From: Imbricaverruca yamaguchii
Taxonomy: Eukaryota > Arthropoda > Thecostraca > Neoverrucidae
Assembly: GCA_034440575.1 (NCBI GenBank)
Contig: JAOTOL010001600.1
Span: forward strand, 719,501-783,500
Direction of reading: 5' to 3'
DNA length: 64,000 nucleotides
Below the pieces are notes generated by a model that did no database searches, had not been told where the DNA came from, and worked only from the letters and a program-made list of their open reading frames with translations. Positions 36,451 to 48,154 of this stretch are shown here, in pieces. Each line of letters starts with the position of its first letter. Within the stretch, counting starts at the first letter, position 1. The translations under genes and the position numbers were made by a program.

Positions 36451-36505
36451 TCTGTTAGTTATTCGGGGTTTAGGGCGCCTCGACCAGAATTGACCATTCG
36501 CGCCC
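36451..36505 (-). mobile_element. Micro-SINE copy (55 bp) with 9-bp TSD
   Basis: It is flanked by AACGGTTAT at 36442-36450 and 36506-36514. The core GGGGTTTAGGGCGCCTCGAC pairs with GACCATTCGCGCCC. Confidence 0.85.
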
Positions 36506-37752
36506 AACGGTTATCCAGCGTGAAGGTCCACCGTTCACTTTACCGTACGTGAAGGTGACAGTTTTCAAAGCTCCTGACCCAGGTAATGATCGATAAAACT
36601 GCATCATGTTCGAAAATAAGCAACGAGTAAAAAAATCCCAACAGGGGAATCGAGCCATAACAAAACGCCTTACTCATATAAGGCGTTACGAAAGAAACGA
36701 AGCCTACCAGCCATGCAACGCCTGTTACATGGTTCCAGGGCTTCGGGATGGTGATCGGGTATCACGGCGTAAACAGAACGTACTTGAGCTGGTGTGACAA
36801 GGCAAAGAAACATGCACGACCGATATCCGCACTTTTTTAATGGGCTCGGAAGGCTCAGTAAAATACCGCTCGAAAGTACACTGCCAATTACGGGTACGTA
36901 ACTTGGACGTAAGTCTGCCGATCGCTTTCTTTAATACACACACGTTTTATTTTTCAATTATTCCAATCCACCACCCCTTCCGCCCATGCTACATAGCCAT
37001 GTATTTGTCTTGTTTGGCACGAACCAGCTCTCAACTGTATGCAATAATAGGCACCTGTGAATTACTACTATCGTGCCAGCAGTCTCACCGACGCTCGAAA
37101 CTAAACTAATTTCAACAGACTTGCTATTGATATGGACCAATGAAATAAGAATGAGCTAATGCTATTGTGAATGATAGTATACTAGTTATTGTTCGAAGTT
37201 ATCCGCATCGTCACTAAGTACAGCAGTCAATTCAATGGACCTGCTATGTAACTTGGACAACATTCCGCAATCCTGCCATTTTTCTGGGCAACCCTTTCAG
37301 GCAGCCGGTTTGAACTATTTAAAACCGACGAAAAACATTTTAGCAACTACTCCCATCGGACGACCGGGCCAAGAAATTCGACGACCAAGCCGAACATTGT
37401 TGCAATCATGCATACAACCCACAGAATATTGGTGTCACTACCAAGAAACACATGAAACTTGCCTTTATTATTTGTCCCTCATCCGTCTGGGGCACATGTT
37501 TCAAAATCTCCATCACACATCAACGCTATATTTGGCGATTGCTGGTGACTGAAGCGCACTGTTGATGCGTAGTCATGAAGCTGTAGAAAGACTACATATT
37601 CATAACTACAATTAGGGACATGAGGAACTTAGCAACTGTAGATTTGTATATTGCGCATCGCGACGAAGAAGTTGGTACGGATTCAATTAAAAATACATCC
37701 TATTAAATGTAGCATTAACTTGAGCTAGGCATATTACAACGAAGACGTCACG
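36506..37752. other. No recognisable gene; outer part of module C copy 3
   Basis: From 37230 to 37700 the sequence is a diverged relative of 35060-35480. A region at 36690-36820 reads without stops on both strands but has no family motif. Confidence 0.35.
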
Positions 37753-37909
37753 CTTACACCAGAACGAAATGTGAGTGGATTACGGGGCCGGGCAGACATT
37801 CAGTCGCGCAGCACGGAATTATCCACCAAACTACTGTTCCTGTACTTGCCTGAGTGTCATGCTTGGTAACCACATTGCACCCAAATATTACAGGTTGCAT
37901 GGCGGCTGC
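37753..37909. repeat. Module C core, copy 3
   Basis: It is nearly identical to copies 1 and 2. Two substitutions near its start turn the plus-strand TGT GAG codons into TGA GTG, a stop, while the minus-strand frame stays open. Confidence 0.85.
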
Positions 37910-38667
37910 TTCGATTACTAGTAACGTGACATATTTCGGCTTCAGGGCGCCTGTACCGAAAATTGCGATCATTTAACGGTGGTTTTGCATCATGAATTTG
38001 ATTGTTCACATGGATTATCACCCAAAAAAACTTACGGTCAACGTCAGGGCCTCCTCTAGAATCATTCACAAGGGCAGAAGCTGGTAGGCGAAAGGACCTC
38101 AAGCAGGACGACGCAATGCAGAAATCCCATCTGCAACTGAAAACACGGCGTTACTAATCAAATTTACATCGCACATTCACCAGTTATGCAGGCATTGGAA
38201 CAATCCGCAATAGTTTCTTTTCATCCACGGGTTGAGAAATTCATGGCAAGAAATGTTCATTCGCGGCTAAATTTGCGTCACACAACAGCCGAACGCAGCA
38301 ACTCCCACCATCGAGACAATCAGCTGACCTGTCACGGAGCACGCAGGTCACGCGGCATGACGTGACCGCATCAATGACTGCTAGCTGACGCGGTGCCACT
38401 TAGAACTCCACCACTAAGTTCGGTCACATAGCATTTGCTGTGGACGAATACATGAGTAATTCGATCACCTGCTGAGGCAGTTTGCACATTGCTTGCATCC
38501 CCTCCCAAGATGAATGCTAAGGCAGTTTGCACACTGCTTGCATTTCCCCCCAAGATGAAAGGAACACATATTCCAAGATACCATAGAAAATGGCAGTCGT
38601 CATACGTGCAAAAAATGAGCATTAAGAACAATCTAATTTGTCGAAGTAATCAAATCACAATTCCAAT
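37910..38667. other. Diverged module C extension and a 45-bp tandem duplication
   Basis: At about 38040-38110 the minus strand has a TTCAGTTGCAG acceptor-like site followed by a short hydrophobic frame starting MGFLHCVVLLEVL, which stops after 22 codons. At 38475-38565 a 45-bp unit (AGGCAGTTTGCACA...) is present twice in tandem. Confidence 0.45.
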
Positions 38668-38714
38668 TAGTGCTATATGATGAACATGGTCGATGCGCCC
38701 TAAAGCCCAAATAA
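38668..38714 (+). mobile_element. Micro-SINE copy (47 bp) with 11-bp TSD
   Basis: It is flanked by perfect repeats ACAATTCCAAT at 38657-38667 and 38715-38725. The 5' end reads TAGTGCTATATG, slightly shortened relative to TGGGCGC; the tail is GCCCAAATAA. Confidence 0.85.
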
Positions 38715-39164
38715 ACAATTCCAATATCATCCTAACGATCCCGTTATCCACTTCTCATTAATCACTCACCTCCAGTGTAATCGGCGTAGATGTACTTAAC
38801 ATTGCAATGGTCGTGGTTGTGGTGGGATGAGCTTTCAGACGGTTTCGCAGTTCGGACAGGGAAAAGCCGTTGTAAAACCAATGAATTCCATATACGCCTC
38901 CAACCTCAATGTTAAGCCAATCCAAAGTGTGAAGAGAGTGGTAGGTCTGTCTGTATCTACAAGGCGCCATTTTCCACGGGTTACACATACGTTGCTACCC
39001 AGCGTCAGACTGGTCAAGCCGAGGCAAACTTATCAAAGGCGACGTCAATATATTGGAAGATCAGTTGCAGCCAGTACGGATCACCAGATATGCAACATGA
39101 AATCCAGTTCAGAGTATCGACATCGCGGGCGCAGACGCGGTCTACCGACAGCATACGCAGGCGG

Positions 39165-40891
39165 CTAGTCGAACAAGCCGAAGCCCATGTCGTCATCAGA
39201 CTCCTCCGGCTCCTCCTCCTTTTCGGGGGCGGCGGCCTCGACAGGCGCCTCGATGGCGACCGGCCCGACAGCCACCGCGAACTTGGACGGATCGGCCAAG
39301 TACTCCTTAATCTGCTCAGCTTCTTTGAAAGTGATGTCAGTCTCGGCGGCAACGGCCAGCAAATTCTTGAAGCCGTTAATGATGGAATGTGGCGCCGACG
39401 CAGCAGTCGGCACGCCGATCTCAATCGACACGCCGGCCACATTTCGTACTCCGTTCATGAACGACGACAAAATATCATCAGAGGTCAGATCGAGCACCTT
39501 GGGGTCGAACACGGTGCCAGAGTCGTACACCTTCTTCACCACCAGGCCGTAAGAGAACGGAGATATACCCAACATATTTAGCAGGGTGGACTCCGAACTG
39601 CCGACCTTGTCGCCTTCGTGGATGAGGTTGACGTCATTCTGGAAACGCACACCACATGAATGTCGATCATTCAATGCACCTGTGTGTCGTCGTCTGTTCT
39701 TCTATGATCAACAGATAGATCCAACCACAATTTGGCCCAGAACTAACTCCTCGAAAGAGATCAATCATGAAAAATACCATGCTTGCCACCAAATTGGAAT
39801 TCCAAATTGGAAACTAACATCAACAATTCGAAGAGAGCATACAAAACATCCCAGATAGTGGTGCTGATATTTTTCTTCTCTCAAATCCATAACTTCCAAC
39901 TTGGAAGTTAGCTTCCGAAAATGTTAACTTCCCAGAGCACAGACACCGACCTAAGCTAATCTAACTTAACCTTGCAATTTGTAAGTTGAGCTTCGTAAGG
40001 CGTGCACGGCTCCTGTCCGGACAGTTGTGGAAGTTCACTTCAAATATTTGCATGTTAACTATCAATTCGGAAGCACTTGTGTCGCCGTCATGAACGTCGG
40101 CAGAACTCTGAAAAATATGAACGCACCCCAGCCGGGTGCGCAGGGACAGCGCCACACGTGAATAGCTGTTCATCAGAACTGATAGTGCAATTATGGAGAC
40201 GTACAGACCACAACTTACGATTATTTCGATCGTTCCCTTGGCGATCTTAGTAGCAATCGATAGAGCTTGGAAGAACGCCGTTTTTTCGGGTCCGAGCCCA
40301 GTATTTTGAGCTGGGACGATGACATCCAGAGGAGCGATAGATCCAATACGGGCCGGAGCTTTCACCTACAACACAAACAAATCATGACTGACACAGTGAG
40401 CATGCAGATGAATCCTAATAAACGCCAACCAGATGATACAGAAGTTACGAGTATACGAGACCAGCTATTTGAAGCTATCGCCTGAATGCTATGGCGAATT
40501 ACCATGTACCATGGTCAAAGCTGCTGATGAGAATTCCTGAGCATGCACATTACCAAAACTGCACAGCACCAACCTTGTTGCTGAGCAGCTTGTCGCGGAT
40601 CTCACCCAGGTCCTCCCTGGTGAAGACAAAGCCGACATTCTCGACGATATTTGGCAAAAGCTTCTCCAGGTGTGGGTTAGAGTCCAGCTTGCCACGGATA
40701 ACCTTGCGCATCATGGTGTTTTTACCCATGACAACGATGGCAGAGCCCCGCAGCGCCATGCGTATCTGCTGCATCTGCTTTGAACCGACATTGTCGGCGC
40801 CCACGATGAAGCACTTTGGATATTCATCCAGGCAAGCAGATAGCTTGCTGAAGTAATTTTCCTTCCACTTCCTCCTGTCCTCCCTGACCAT
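39165..40891 (-). CDS. RPLP0: 60S acidic ribosomal protein P0, three coding exons
   Basis: The coding exons are 40574-40891, 40219-40365 and 39165-39638, all joined in phase 0, giving 312 residues plus a stop (human P0 has 317). Donors are GTTGGT and GTAAGT; acceptors are TGTAG and TTTCCAG. The N-terminal L10-type domain ([42 protein letters not shown]) binds the 28S rRNA GTPase-associated region. The middle ([33 protein letters not shown]) completes this domain and precedes the helices that recruit P1/P2 dimers. The C-terminus [13 protein letters not shown] is the conserved stalk tail that contacts translational GTPases. No stop, frameshift or missing motif is present, so the gene appears intact. 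The start is the family-conserved ATG. Confidence 0.97.
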
Positions 40892-40921
40892 CTTGCTGGT
40901 TCAAGGATTTGATTTTAAGGA
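40892..40921 (-). other. RPLP0: RPLP0 5' UTR portion of the first coding exon
   Basis: A GTTCTTTTCAG acceptor lies just beyond 40921 on the minus strand, so the leader is probably spliced from a further upstream non-coding exon that I did not locate. Confidence 0.55.
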
Positions 40922-41020
40922 CTGAAAAGAACATTCTGTCGTTTGTGAGCGTATCACTACAATCACATCATGAATAAACCACATAGATCACAAGACACTA
41001 TTTATATACTTGGTTTCATG

Positions 41021-41164
41021 TACGACGTATTCAACCCCTAGGTCATATAGCGTCGCCAACCCCTCTCGCCGATTGGTCACGGGTGGACTCGGTAATGCCG
41101 CCGGTTGCGAGATTCGAACCCTGTCTTGCGACCAAGATTCGGACACTACCGACTGAGCTCCCCA
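41021..41164 (-). mobile_element. tRNA-derived SINE, second family
   Basis: The minus strand has GGGGAGCTCAGTCGGTAGTG (box A-like), AGGGTTCGAATCTCGCAACC (box B) and a body GAGTCCACCCGTGACCAATC ending in GGCGACGCTATATGACC and a TACGTCGTA tail. It shares its layout with 43750-43892 and 44437-44602. Confidence 0.82.
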
Positions 41165-43749
41165 CTATTTGCATACAGTTGCACGTTTTATAAAACATTA
41201 GTTGCGTTTGTTTGATATCGCACCTACCCACCACCTTATAAAATCATGTTCAGGATACTGGTGAGTTGCCGGCTGAACATCTCATTTGGAAGGTTATTGG
41301 GTTTTACGGCACGGCGACCGCTGAGCAGCGTTGGAAAAGTGGCCCTTTTTTGGAACTTTTGCAATCCAAAGAATTATACACTCCGGAAAAAATACATTCC
41401 TTGCATTGCTGGATGAAGACATACTTAACTAGCAAGACAGCTAGATGTCATTATACAACAGTTAGAACTTGGGTGGAGAGGAAGATTCAGTCATACTGGG
41501 TCCCCTACCACTTGAAGTTTCCAGTATAATTGAGGATAATACACATTTGTTATTTCGGGTCATCTGTAGGCACATTTCAAAAGGAGGCAGGAGTGGAGCC
41601 GAAAATGAGATGCCAGCCAGATTGGAAGAATATCAGTTTGCTAGCATGCACAAGTACAACATATGTCAATGGATCACAAAATATGGATCACTGCAGTCTG
41701 AATATGATCTTAATGCCACTGAACATTCCATCTTCCATATCATTCTATAACATTCCATTTGTGCATGTGCGATTTCTGGTGAGGTGCAGGTGAATTAATA
41801 AACAGCCACCAATGCATTCATGTGTATGTTCTCCATTTGTGGATAAACCTCAGAACAGAGTCCAGATGTGCCCAGAAGAATGTATGGATGAACACCAAGA
41901 GCTAGAGTGGCATCCACACAACTGGTAAGCCACAAAGTGTAGCACTTCCCCCAAATCTCCAAAATACTCGTGGATATGAGCCATGTTTTGCTACAGCATA
42001 GGAATTGTCATGGGCACTATTACTTTTCCACACATGCTTTACACACATTTTGCCTCCATGAAGCATACAAAGGCATTAGGTTTGGCTAAGTTATGCTAGA
42101 TTATTTTTTTGTAAGTTATCATAGTAAGTTATTTTTTGTAAGTTATCATTTTTTTAAAGTTATCATTTTGAGGCATAGCCCCCATTTTGAAAGAAAAACA
42201 TTCATGCTTCAAAATGTGGTAAGTGAAAACAAGATTTTCCAGACAAAAGCAAAGCAATCAGTTTTGTTCATTTCTACGCTTGTCGGCAAAACACCGCAGC
42301 AATTAATATTATCATGTCCTGCTCCTTGTATTATCTGAAGATATCCCGTCACACAACACAAGCTTACAGCTTTGGTTTATCCAAATCAATAACTCGAATT
42401 ACCGCGAAGATATTTGATATAGGTAAGCAGGTAGGTACCTACATAGTCAGATAATACAACCTCTCATACCTCGAACCAAACACGCAGTCAATTCCATCCG
42501 GATAGCAGCAAAGAGCTTTAAAGAAAATCCTTCGTTGAATAAAAAACCACTACGCTCCGCAAACCAAACATAGGAATTCACCTTCACCAGCCCCCAACCG
42601 CGTTCTTGGATCCAATAAGTTCATCGCTCTCCATCTCCCACTCCGGCCGGAGCTATTTGAACCATTGCCACGAAAAGCCATGTATAATGCATTCCTTCTT
42701 GGTTCCTTGGATAATGATATGTTCTGCATCAATTGGGATGGATAAAACCATTCATATTTATATTATTAAGCAGTCAGGAGCGATATACATAAAAGATATC
42801 GGAAGGATTTTCCCCATGAAAATTGCCTGAATGGTACCAAAACGTTCCTAAAACCTGGTAACACTGCTCCAAAATGAAGACCCATAGAACCAGAAATTTC
42901 ACCTTCTTTCGATTTCATGACTTATATTGTTTCCAAATTTCATCAACAAGCGGGAATAGTTGTATTCATGCCACTCCGACCGCGAGGTTTTCCCACTCCG
43001 GACAAATTCAGATTTACGTGTGTTGACCTAATCCTCTACACTCTTATAAGCTTCATTCTGATCCAATGATTAATTTTTTCCCACAGTCCTGATTATTATT
43101 AATTGAGAAAAAAAGTTCCCTGTAATTCTCTTGGCAGTTTTTTCTAACTTATTTTCATTTTTTGGTATTTCATAGCAATCATGGCGCGAAATGAGACGCT
43201 AGTTTCCGCTCGTCCGTGACGATAGTCTGTTTTACAGCAGCAATTTGTCCGCCCGTCTAGTCGCTTTTCGTCCTTCCAAGGAATTCCTTGCTTCTACTAA
43301 ACATTCCAGACATGAACTAAAAAGTGCATTGAAATACATTTAATACTAATAAGGATTGACTTCAATATTTTTTCCAGCTTTCTCATTTTAAAAAAAGAAA
43401 ATTTCATCGTGGAGAGAATAAAAGGTTGTAGACGGATTGTTTTAGTATAACTTTCCTTCAACCATTATATATTCGGAAACCCATATCCCGAAGTAACATT
43501 TTAGACACTCCCATTTTAGACCCAGCGGTGCACGAACGTCCTGCTCTCGAGGTATGTTGTGAATTTGTATTAGTATATGCTAGGAGTGGCAGGTATTGAT
43601 ATATAAACTTGGTTGACATCGATTAAGTATACTTTTGTGATCATTCAGACGACGATGTGTGGTGGACCCCATCTGGTTGTCTGTGAGACACTAGGATAAG
43701 AACCTAACAGATGACTTAAAGGCGTTTTATTCTTGAGGAAGAATTATCT
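41165..43749. other. No recognisable gene
   Basis: This is a long AT-rich stretch. Open frames at 41266-41800 show no family motif, and no element ends or repeat pairs were seen. Confidence 0.35.
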
Positions 43750-43892
43750 GGTTATTTTACGACGCATTCAACTGCAAGGTTGCATAGCGCCGCCACCCTA
43801 TATCACACCGATTGGTCGTGGGTGGACTCTGTAAATGCCGCCGGCCGCGAGATTCGAGTTCCACGCTCCACCATCTAAGCTACCGAGGCCCC
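43750..43892 (-). mobile_element. tRNA-derived SINE, second family
   Basis: It has the same layout as 41021-41164. Its box B is degraded (GATTCGAG), and the tail TTTTACGACGCATTCAACTG is read on the plus strand. Confidence 0.8.
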
Positions 43893-43924
43893 TGGGTTTT
43901 TATTCTTCATTCCAGGAGACATTA

Positions 43925-44110
43925 CTGCATTTTTCAAAATTTATACACTTCGTTATATATAAAATGTATATACTCCGTTACTTGGTGCTTCAACATACAC
44001 CCCATAATTTGGCAAACGGGGAAATTATACACCCCGTAACATAGTGCTTCTCAAGATTATACACTCCATACTTTGGCAAGCCAAGAAATTATACACTCCG
44101 AATCCAAGAC
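43925..44110. repeat. 59-bp tandem repeat, about two to three units
   Basis: GTGCTTCxxxATTATACACTCC with TTTGGCAAxCxxxGAAATTA recurs at 43985 and 44044. A partial related unit starts near 43940. Confidence 0.75.
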
Positions 44111-44129
44111 CGAGAAGTGAAAATCCAAC

Positions 44130-44260
44130 ACTGCCGCTGAGTCGTGTAGCGTCGTCCATCTACGTCGATTAGCCGCGGGAGAAGAGGAGCGACAGGCGAG
44201 ACTCGAACCTACAACCTTCAGATTGTGAGATGGGCAACTTACCCCTAGACTACCCGTCCC
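44130..44260 (-). mobile_element. tRNA-derived SINE, first family
   Basis: The minus strand starts GGGACGGGTAGTCTAGGGGT and has box B GGTTCGAGTCTCGCCTGTC. It is related to 36228-36385 and 26651-26872. Confidence 0.82.
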
Positions 44261-44436
44261 AGAACATACCCGGCAGGGCTTTCGGTCGAATAATAATACA
44301 CGACCGTGCATATGGCATGGCTGGGCCTTTACGCGAGAGAACCGTTGTTTGTCAACGTTGGTAACTGGAAGTTCCAGTTGACAATGAGCATGCAATTAAT
44401 GAATTACGTTCGAAGAGCTCGAAGAGCGTAAAAGGA

Positions 44437-44602
44437 TTCTTTTACGACGCGTTCAACCTATATAGCGTCGGCTAAATAGCGTCGCTAACCTCTCACGCCG
44501 ATTGGTCGCGGGTAGACTCGGTAAATGTCGTCGGTTGTGTGATTCGAACCCACGATCTTGCGATCGAGTCCGACGCTCTGCCAACTGGGCTACAGCGGCC
44601 CC
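44437..44602 (-). mobile_element. tRNA-derived SINE, second family, well preserved
   Basis: The minus strand starts GGGGCCGCTGTAGCCCAGTT, with GGCAGAGCGTCGGACT (box A and anticodon arm) and GTGGGTTCGAATCACAC (box B). The body and tail match the copies at 41021 and 43750. Confidence 0.88.
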
Positions 44603-45149
44603 GAATTACGTAAAGTGGTATACGTTCCCAATCATTACAGGTTTTGGACAATATACGTTATGATATGCCACCTAATTATGAGTATGGACTGAAGGCCAAG
44701 ACGGTGCCCAAGCATTCCACCAGTGACAGAACACGTGAGTGGTCCTGTGCTGGCTCATTCAGGTTGGAACGTAGCCACCTGGGATGTTTATCACAATGAC
44801 TACGACCTTTGACCTTGAATATCCCATTTTGAAGGAGATCGAAGGAGTTCGCCCTCCCAGCCAATATCAATCTCAATATCAATGTGAACATGTTGCTAGC
44901 TTGATGGACTGATGGCTTCCATAACCATGAATAATTGTTTCATGATTGTCTCCATTGGTTATTTAGGCTTAAAAGGCAAATCAACTCATCACCCTACAGC
45001 ACAAATTTGCAACTGACTGCAAATGGTCATGCAGTCTAGCCTGCTGCAAATTACCCTTCCTACTTTGAATTAGGGAAGCAAGTGTATCAGAACATTTTCT
45101 GTTCCCTGAACCTTTGGATGGCTCCAACAGCATTTTCAGCACTTCCACA
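44603..45149. other. No recognisable gene
   Basis: Nothing is supported. Confidence 0.3.
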
Positions 45150-45442
45150 AGAAAGTTTTTTTTTTTTGTAATTGCACTAGTATCTCTTGTTGGCTATGAA
45201 TAACTTGTACTGTCTACATTGAAGTAGTCCTGCACAACCACATCTTCATATTCAGAATATGGTACACTACAGAAAGATAATTGCTTGCACTTCAATAAGG
45301 AAGTTAATATTTTTTGTGTAATTGCACTAGTATCTCTTGTTGGCTATGAATAAATTGTACTGTCTACATTGAAGTAGTCCTGCACAACCACATTTTCGTA
45401 TTCAGAATATGGTACACTACAGAAAGATAATTGCTTTAAAGT
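45150..45442. repeat. 150-bp tandem duplication
   Basis: ATTGCACTAGTATCTCTTGT begins at 45171 and again at 45321. The two units stay nearly identical through GATAATTGCTT, differing at only a few sites, so the event is recent. Each unit begins with a T-rich run. Confidence 0.92.
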
Positions 45443-45764
45443 TGCTAGTTGCAAATAGTTCCATATTAGTATTTCCGAGTATTTCCAATAAAAGCAACTG
45501 GTTGAATATGGAGTAGCTTGTTCATTTTTGTGATCAGTAAACAGTACAATTAATGATTCAGTCATGCAGAAGTACTAGTTGTGAAGTGTTCAGAAGCCCT
45601 TCTCTAACCCAGCAATCTTGAAATGCTACCCCTCACACTTTCTTTGTCAACAACACATCAGAATCGCAGCCAGCTGACTACCAGTCAGCTGTTGGTAACA
45701 TCACTCAACCATACACACCTCCAGTTAGGTGCAATGAATCACCCCACTGAATCAAAGAAATAAT
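45443..45764. other. No recognisable gene
   Basis: AT-rich. The right end is the left target copy of the micro-SINE. Confidence 0.3.
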
Positions 45765-45814
45765 TGGGCACTGACCGAAGCAGTTGGTGGGCCCCTAAGC
45801 CCAAATAACCAACC
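45765..45814 (+). mobile_element. Micro-SINE copy (50 bp) with 12-bp or longer TSD
   Basis: TGGGCACTGACCGAAGC, then GGGCCCCTAAGCCCAAATAA. Direct repeats AATCAAAGAAAT lie at 45750-45761 and 45815-45826, with a few extra matching bases on the left. Confidence 0.82.
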
Positions 45815-45826
45815 AATCAAAGAAAT

Positions 45827-46822
45827 ATTGATAAGGAAGTGAAAACCTAACCTAACCAACACTAACCAGTAAATATATTAACCAAGGAAAATGCTGATTT
45901 TGCTGGTTTTTTTGTACGGTGCTTTTTTATGTCAGACAAGGTGGCCACCTTTTCCACAAATAATTTCAGTTGGAAAATAAATTCACCATAATTGTCAGTG
46001 ACAATTTGTCACTCCAAAAATATAGCCCACAGCAAATAATTGTCCATCCCTGGCATGCCAGACATGATATAGAAGAAATTGAACTTGATTTAATACTCTT
46101 GGACACCTAAGACCTATGCTTCTGGAGTTATTAGATATATATTCCCAAGCACCTGCAGCCCAATATTATAAAGCACCCTTCACTCAAGACTGGGTTATAG
46201 ACAGCTCTGTCAATGTTGCATATATTTATCACATCGTGGGTAAAAAAAATTGTTTCAGATGGTTCAGGTTTTCCAGTTAGGTTATATTATATTTTCCAAT
46301 AATATAGTCTATATATTAAGGAATGTTATGTTTGTGTAGGTTGGGTTAAGCTACTTTATTTTTATATGATTTATCTATTCATATGTAATTTTTCTTATTA
46401 ACAATGCTGTCCACATGCAAAACACTGAGTAGCTCGGCACAGGGTAAGTGTTTGTGGTGACTAGGCAAGAAGGGCAAGTATTTGCAGCAATACCTTGGGA
46501 AGTGTTTGCTTTTAAAAAATACTTTCAAGGTGATGACATTCATAACTTCCCACTTTTATCACAAATAATCAAAGCATTATAAGCCACAATCCCAGTGACA
46601 TGCTGGGGAAGCAACAAGCCACACCAATGATCACTGCATTAGTGATGCATTGTCAAACAGGATGGAATATACCACCTTTTGAACATAGGATAGATAGCTG
46701 TCTCCAACAAGTATTAACATCTTGATCCTTGAGTGTTTATTGTTCCTTTCTTGTCTTCATGTTTCCTTTCTAACAGTATCTCATTTATAAGTGTCATGTT
46801 CATGCTATTGATAAGGAATGGT
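45827..46822. other. No recognisable gene
   Basis: AT-rich and unassigned. Confidence 0.3.
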
Positions 46823-46860
46823 AGTGGTGGTGTATTGGAGTTTAAGGGTGTGTCAACATC
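46823..46860 (-). mobile_element. 5'-truncated micro-SINE with 13-bp TSD
   Basis: Only 38 bp remain, consisting of the tail and half of the hairpin (ATTGGAGTTTAAGGGTGTG). It is flanked by perfect 13-bp repeats GATAAGGAATGGT at 46810-46822 and 46861-46873. Truncation at the 5' side with an intact duplication is the pattern left by target-primed reverse transcription. Confidence 0.82.
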
Positions 46861-47069
46861 GATAAGGAATGGTGATGCATGAACATTTTCCAATGTAATA
46901 TTAGGAAAACAGATTACCTTGAACATATGGCATACGATAGCAATATATGTACAGCAATATAGGTATTACCCCACCCCCTATTCTGAATACAGCTCTTCTA
47001 AAATTATGAACCACAAAACAAATGACAGGTGTGATTATAAGTATGCTACTGGCCAAAAGTTGAGTCTGA

Positions 47070-47122
47070 TGATTATTGGGGTTTTAGGGTGCATCAACTC
47101 CATTAGGTTATATTGCACCCAG
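47070..47122 (-). mobile_element. Micro-SINE copy (53 bp) with 14-bp TSD
   Basis: ATTGGGGTTTTAGGGTGCAT to TATTGCACCC. The flanks AAAGTTGAGTCTGA (47056-47069) and AAATTTGAGTCTGA (47123-47136) differ at one base. Confidence 0.85.
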
Positions 47123-47283
47123 AAATTTGAGTCTGAAGAACAGCAAAAGCAGATTAGATGATGCTAATTCCATGACAAATTTCAACATCCATTGTTTCAA
47201 CATCTCACCTAACAAAACAAATCATTATCATAACACTGCCCCATTGCAGTGTCATTTAAAATGTTTTTCACCTCACTCAATTG

Positions 47284-47331
47284 ATTATTTGGGTTTAAGG
47301 ATGCACAGGCTACTAGGTCATTTAGCACCCA
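47284..47331 (-). mobile_element. Micro-SINE copy (imperfect TSD)
   Basis: GATTATTTGGGTTTAAGGAT to TAGGTCATTTAGCACCCA. Possible flanks are CACCTCACTCAA and CATCTCAGACTCAA. Confidence 0.7.
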
Positions 47332-48154
47332 TCATCTCAGACTCAAATCGAGCTGACTGTGCAGGTACTCATGACAGTACCTTTATCATTTGTCTTCATG
47401 TGCATAAATTAAGAAGCCATATTCAGGAAAGACAATAATAAATATGTTATACACCAGTGTTACATGCCATATCACATAGGTGATCCCATTAACTGAATGC
47501 ACATTGCAAAATGCTTGTGTATCACCACTCCTTATCAAGAGCATGCCCATGCTACTTAAAAATGGGACACTGTTAGAAAGTAGACACAAAGACCTGGACT
47601 TCATGAGCATGCACCAAGGAGCAGGATGTTGATACTTCTTGGAGAAGGATGTTGATTTTCAGAAAGTGGTATATTCCAACCTTTTCATAGATAATTTATC
47701 ACCAACCTGTGACAACAGCAATTGTATTGACCAGCACCAACTGAAAGGTAATCATTCGTGGAGAAAATGTGTTACCTTTTTTTACCTTGATTTACCTCGA
47801 TCAATATATTTACCCACTAACCTAACTGAACCTAACCCCTAGGAATATTCCTGGCAATAGCCTTGGGTCATTCAGTTCATCCAGCAGGGGAATATTTGGT
47901 CTTGGTATATTTGAGGTGGTGGATTGGAGTTGGTATGTTTGAATGACATCACCAACAGATAACTGACAATCCACTGATGATGGCTTGGATAAATTGAGAT
48001 GAAGCAAGCATGAGGGGCAATACTTAAAGAATACTCTATACCTGCTCACAAATTGATATGTGAATGAACACAAAATTCATAATTACATACACCAAGAGCA
48101 AATCAGTATTCCTAAAGCATGACCCTCCACACTTATTTTATCTCAACAATGCAC
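47332..48154. other. No recognisable gene
   Basis: Nothing is supported. Confidence 0.3.

Noticed and set aside
39090..39581. 163-codon plus-strand frame over the RPLP0 exon
   Set aside because: It is the antisense shadow of the conserved RPLP0 coding exon.
41021..44602. tRNA genes suggested by box A and box B motifs
   Set aside because: The heads lack a full cloverleaf with matched acceptor stem, and they continue into a shared SINE body and tail, so they are tRNA-derived SINEs.
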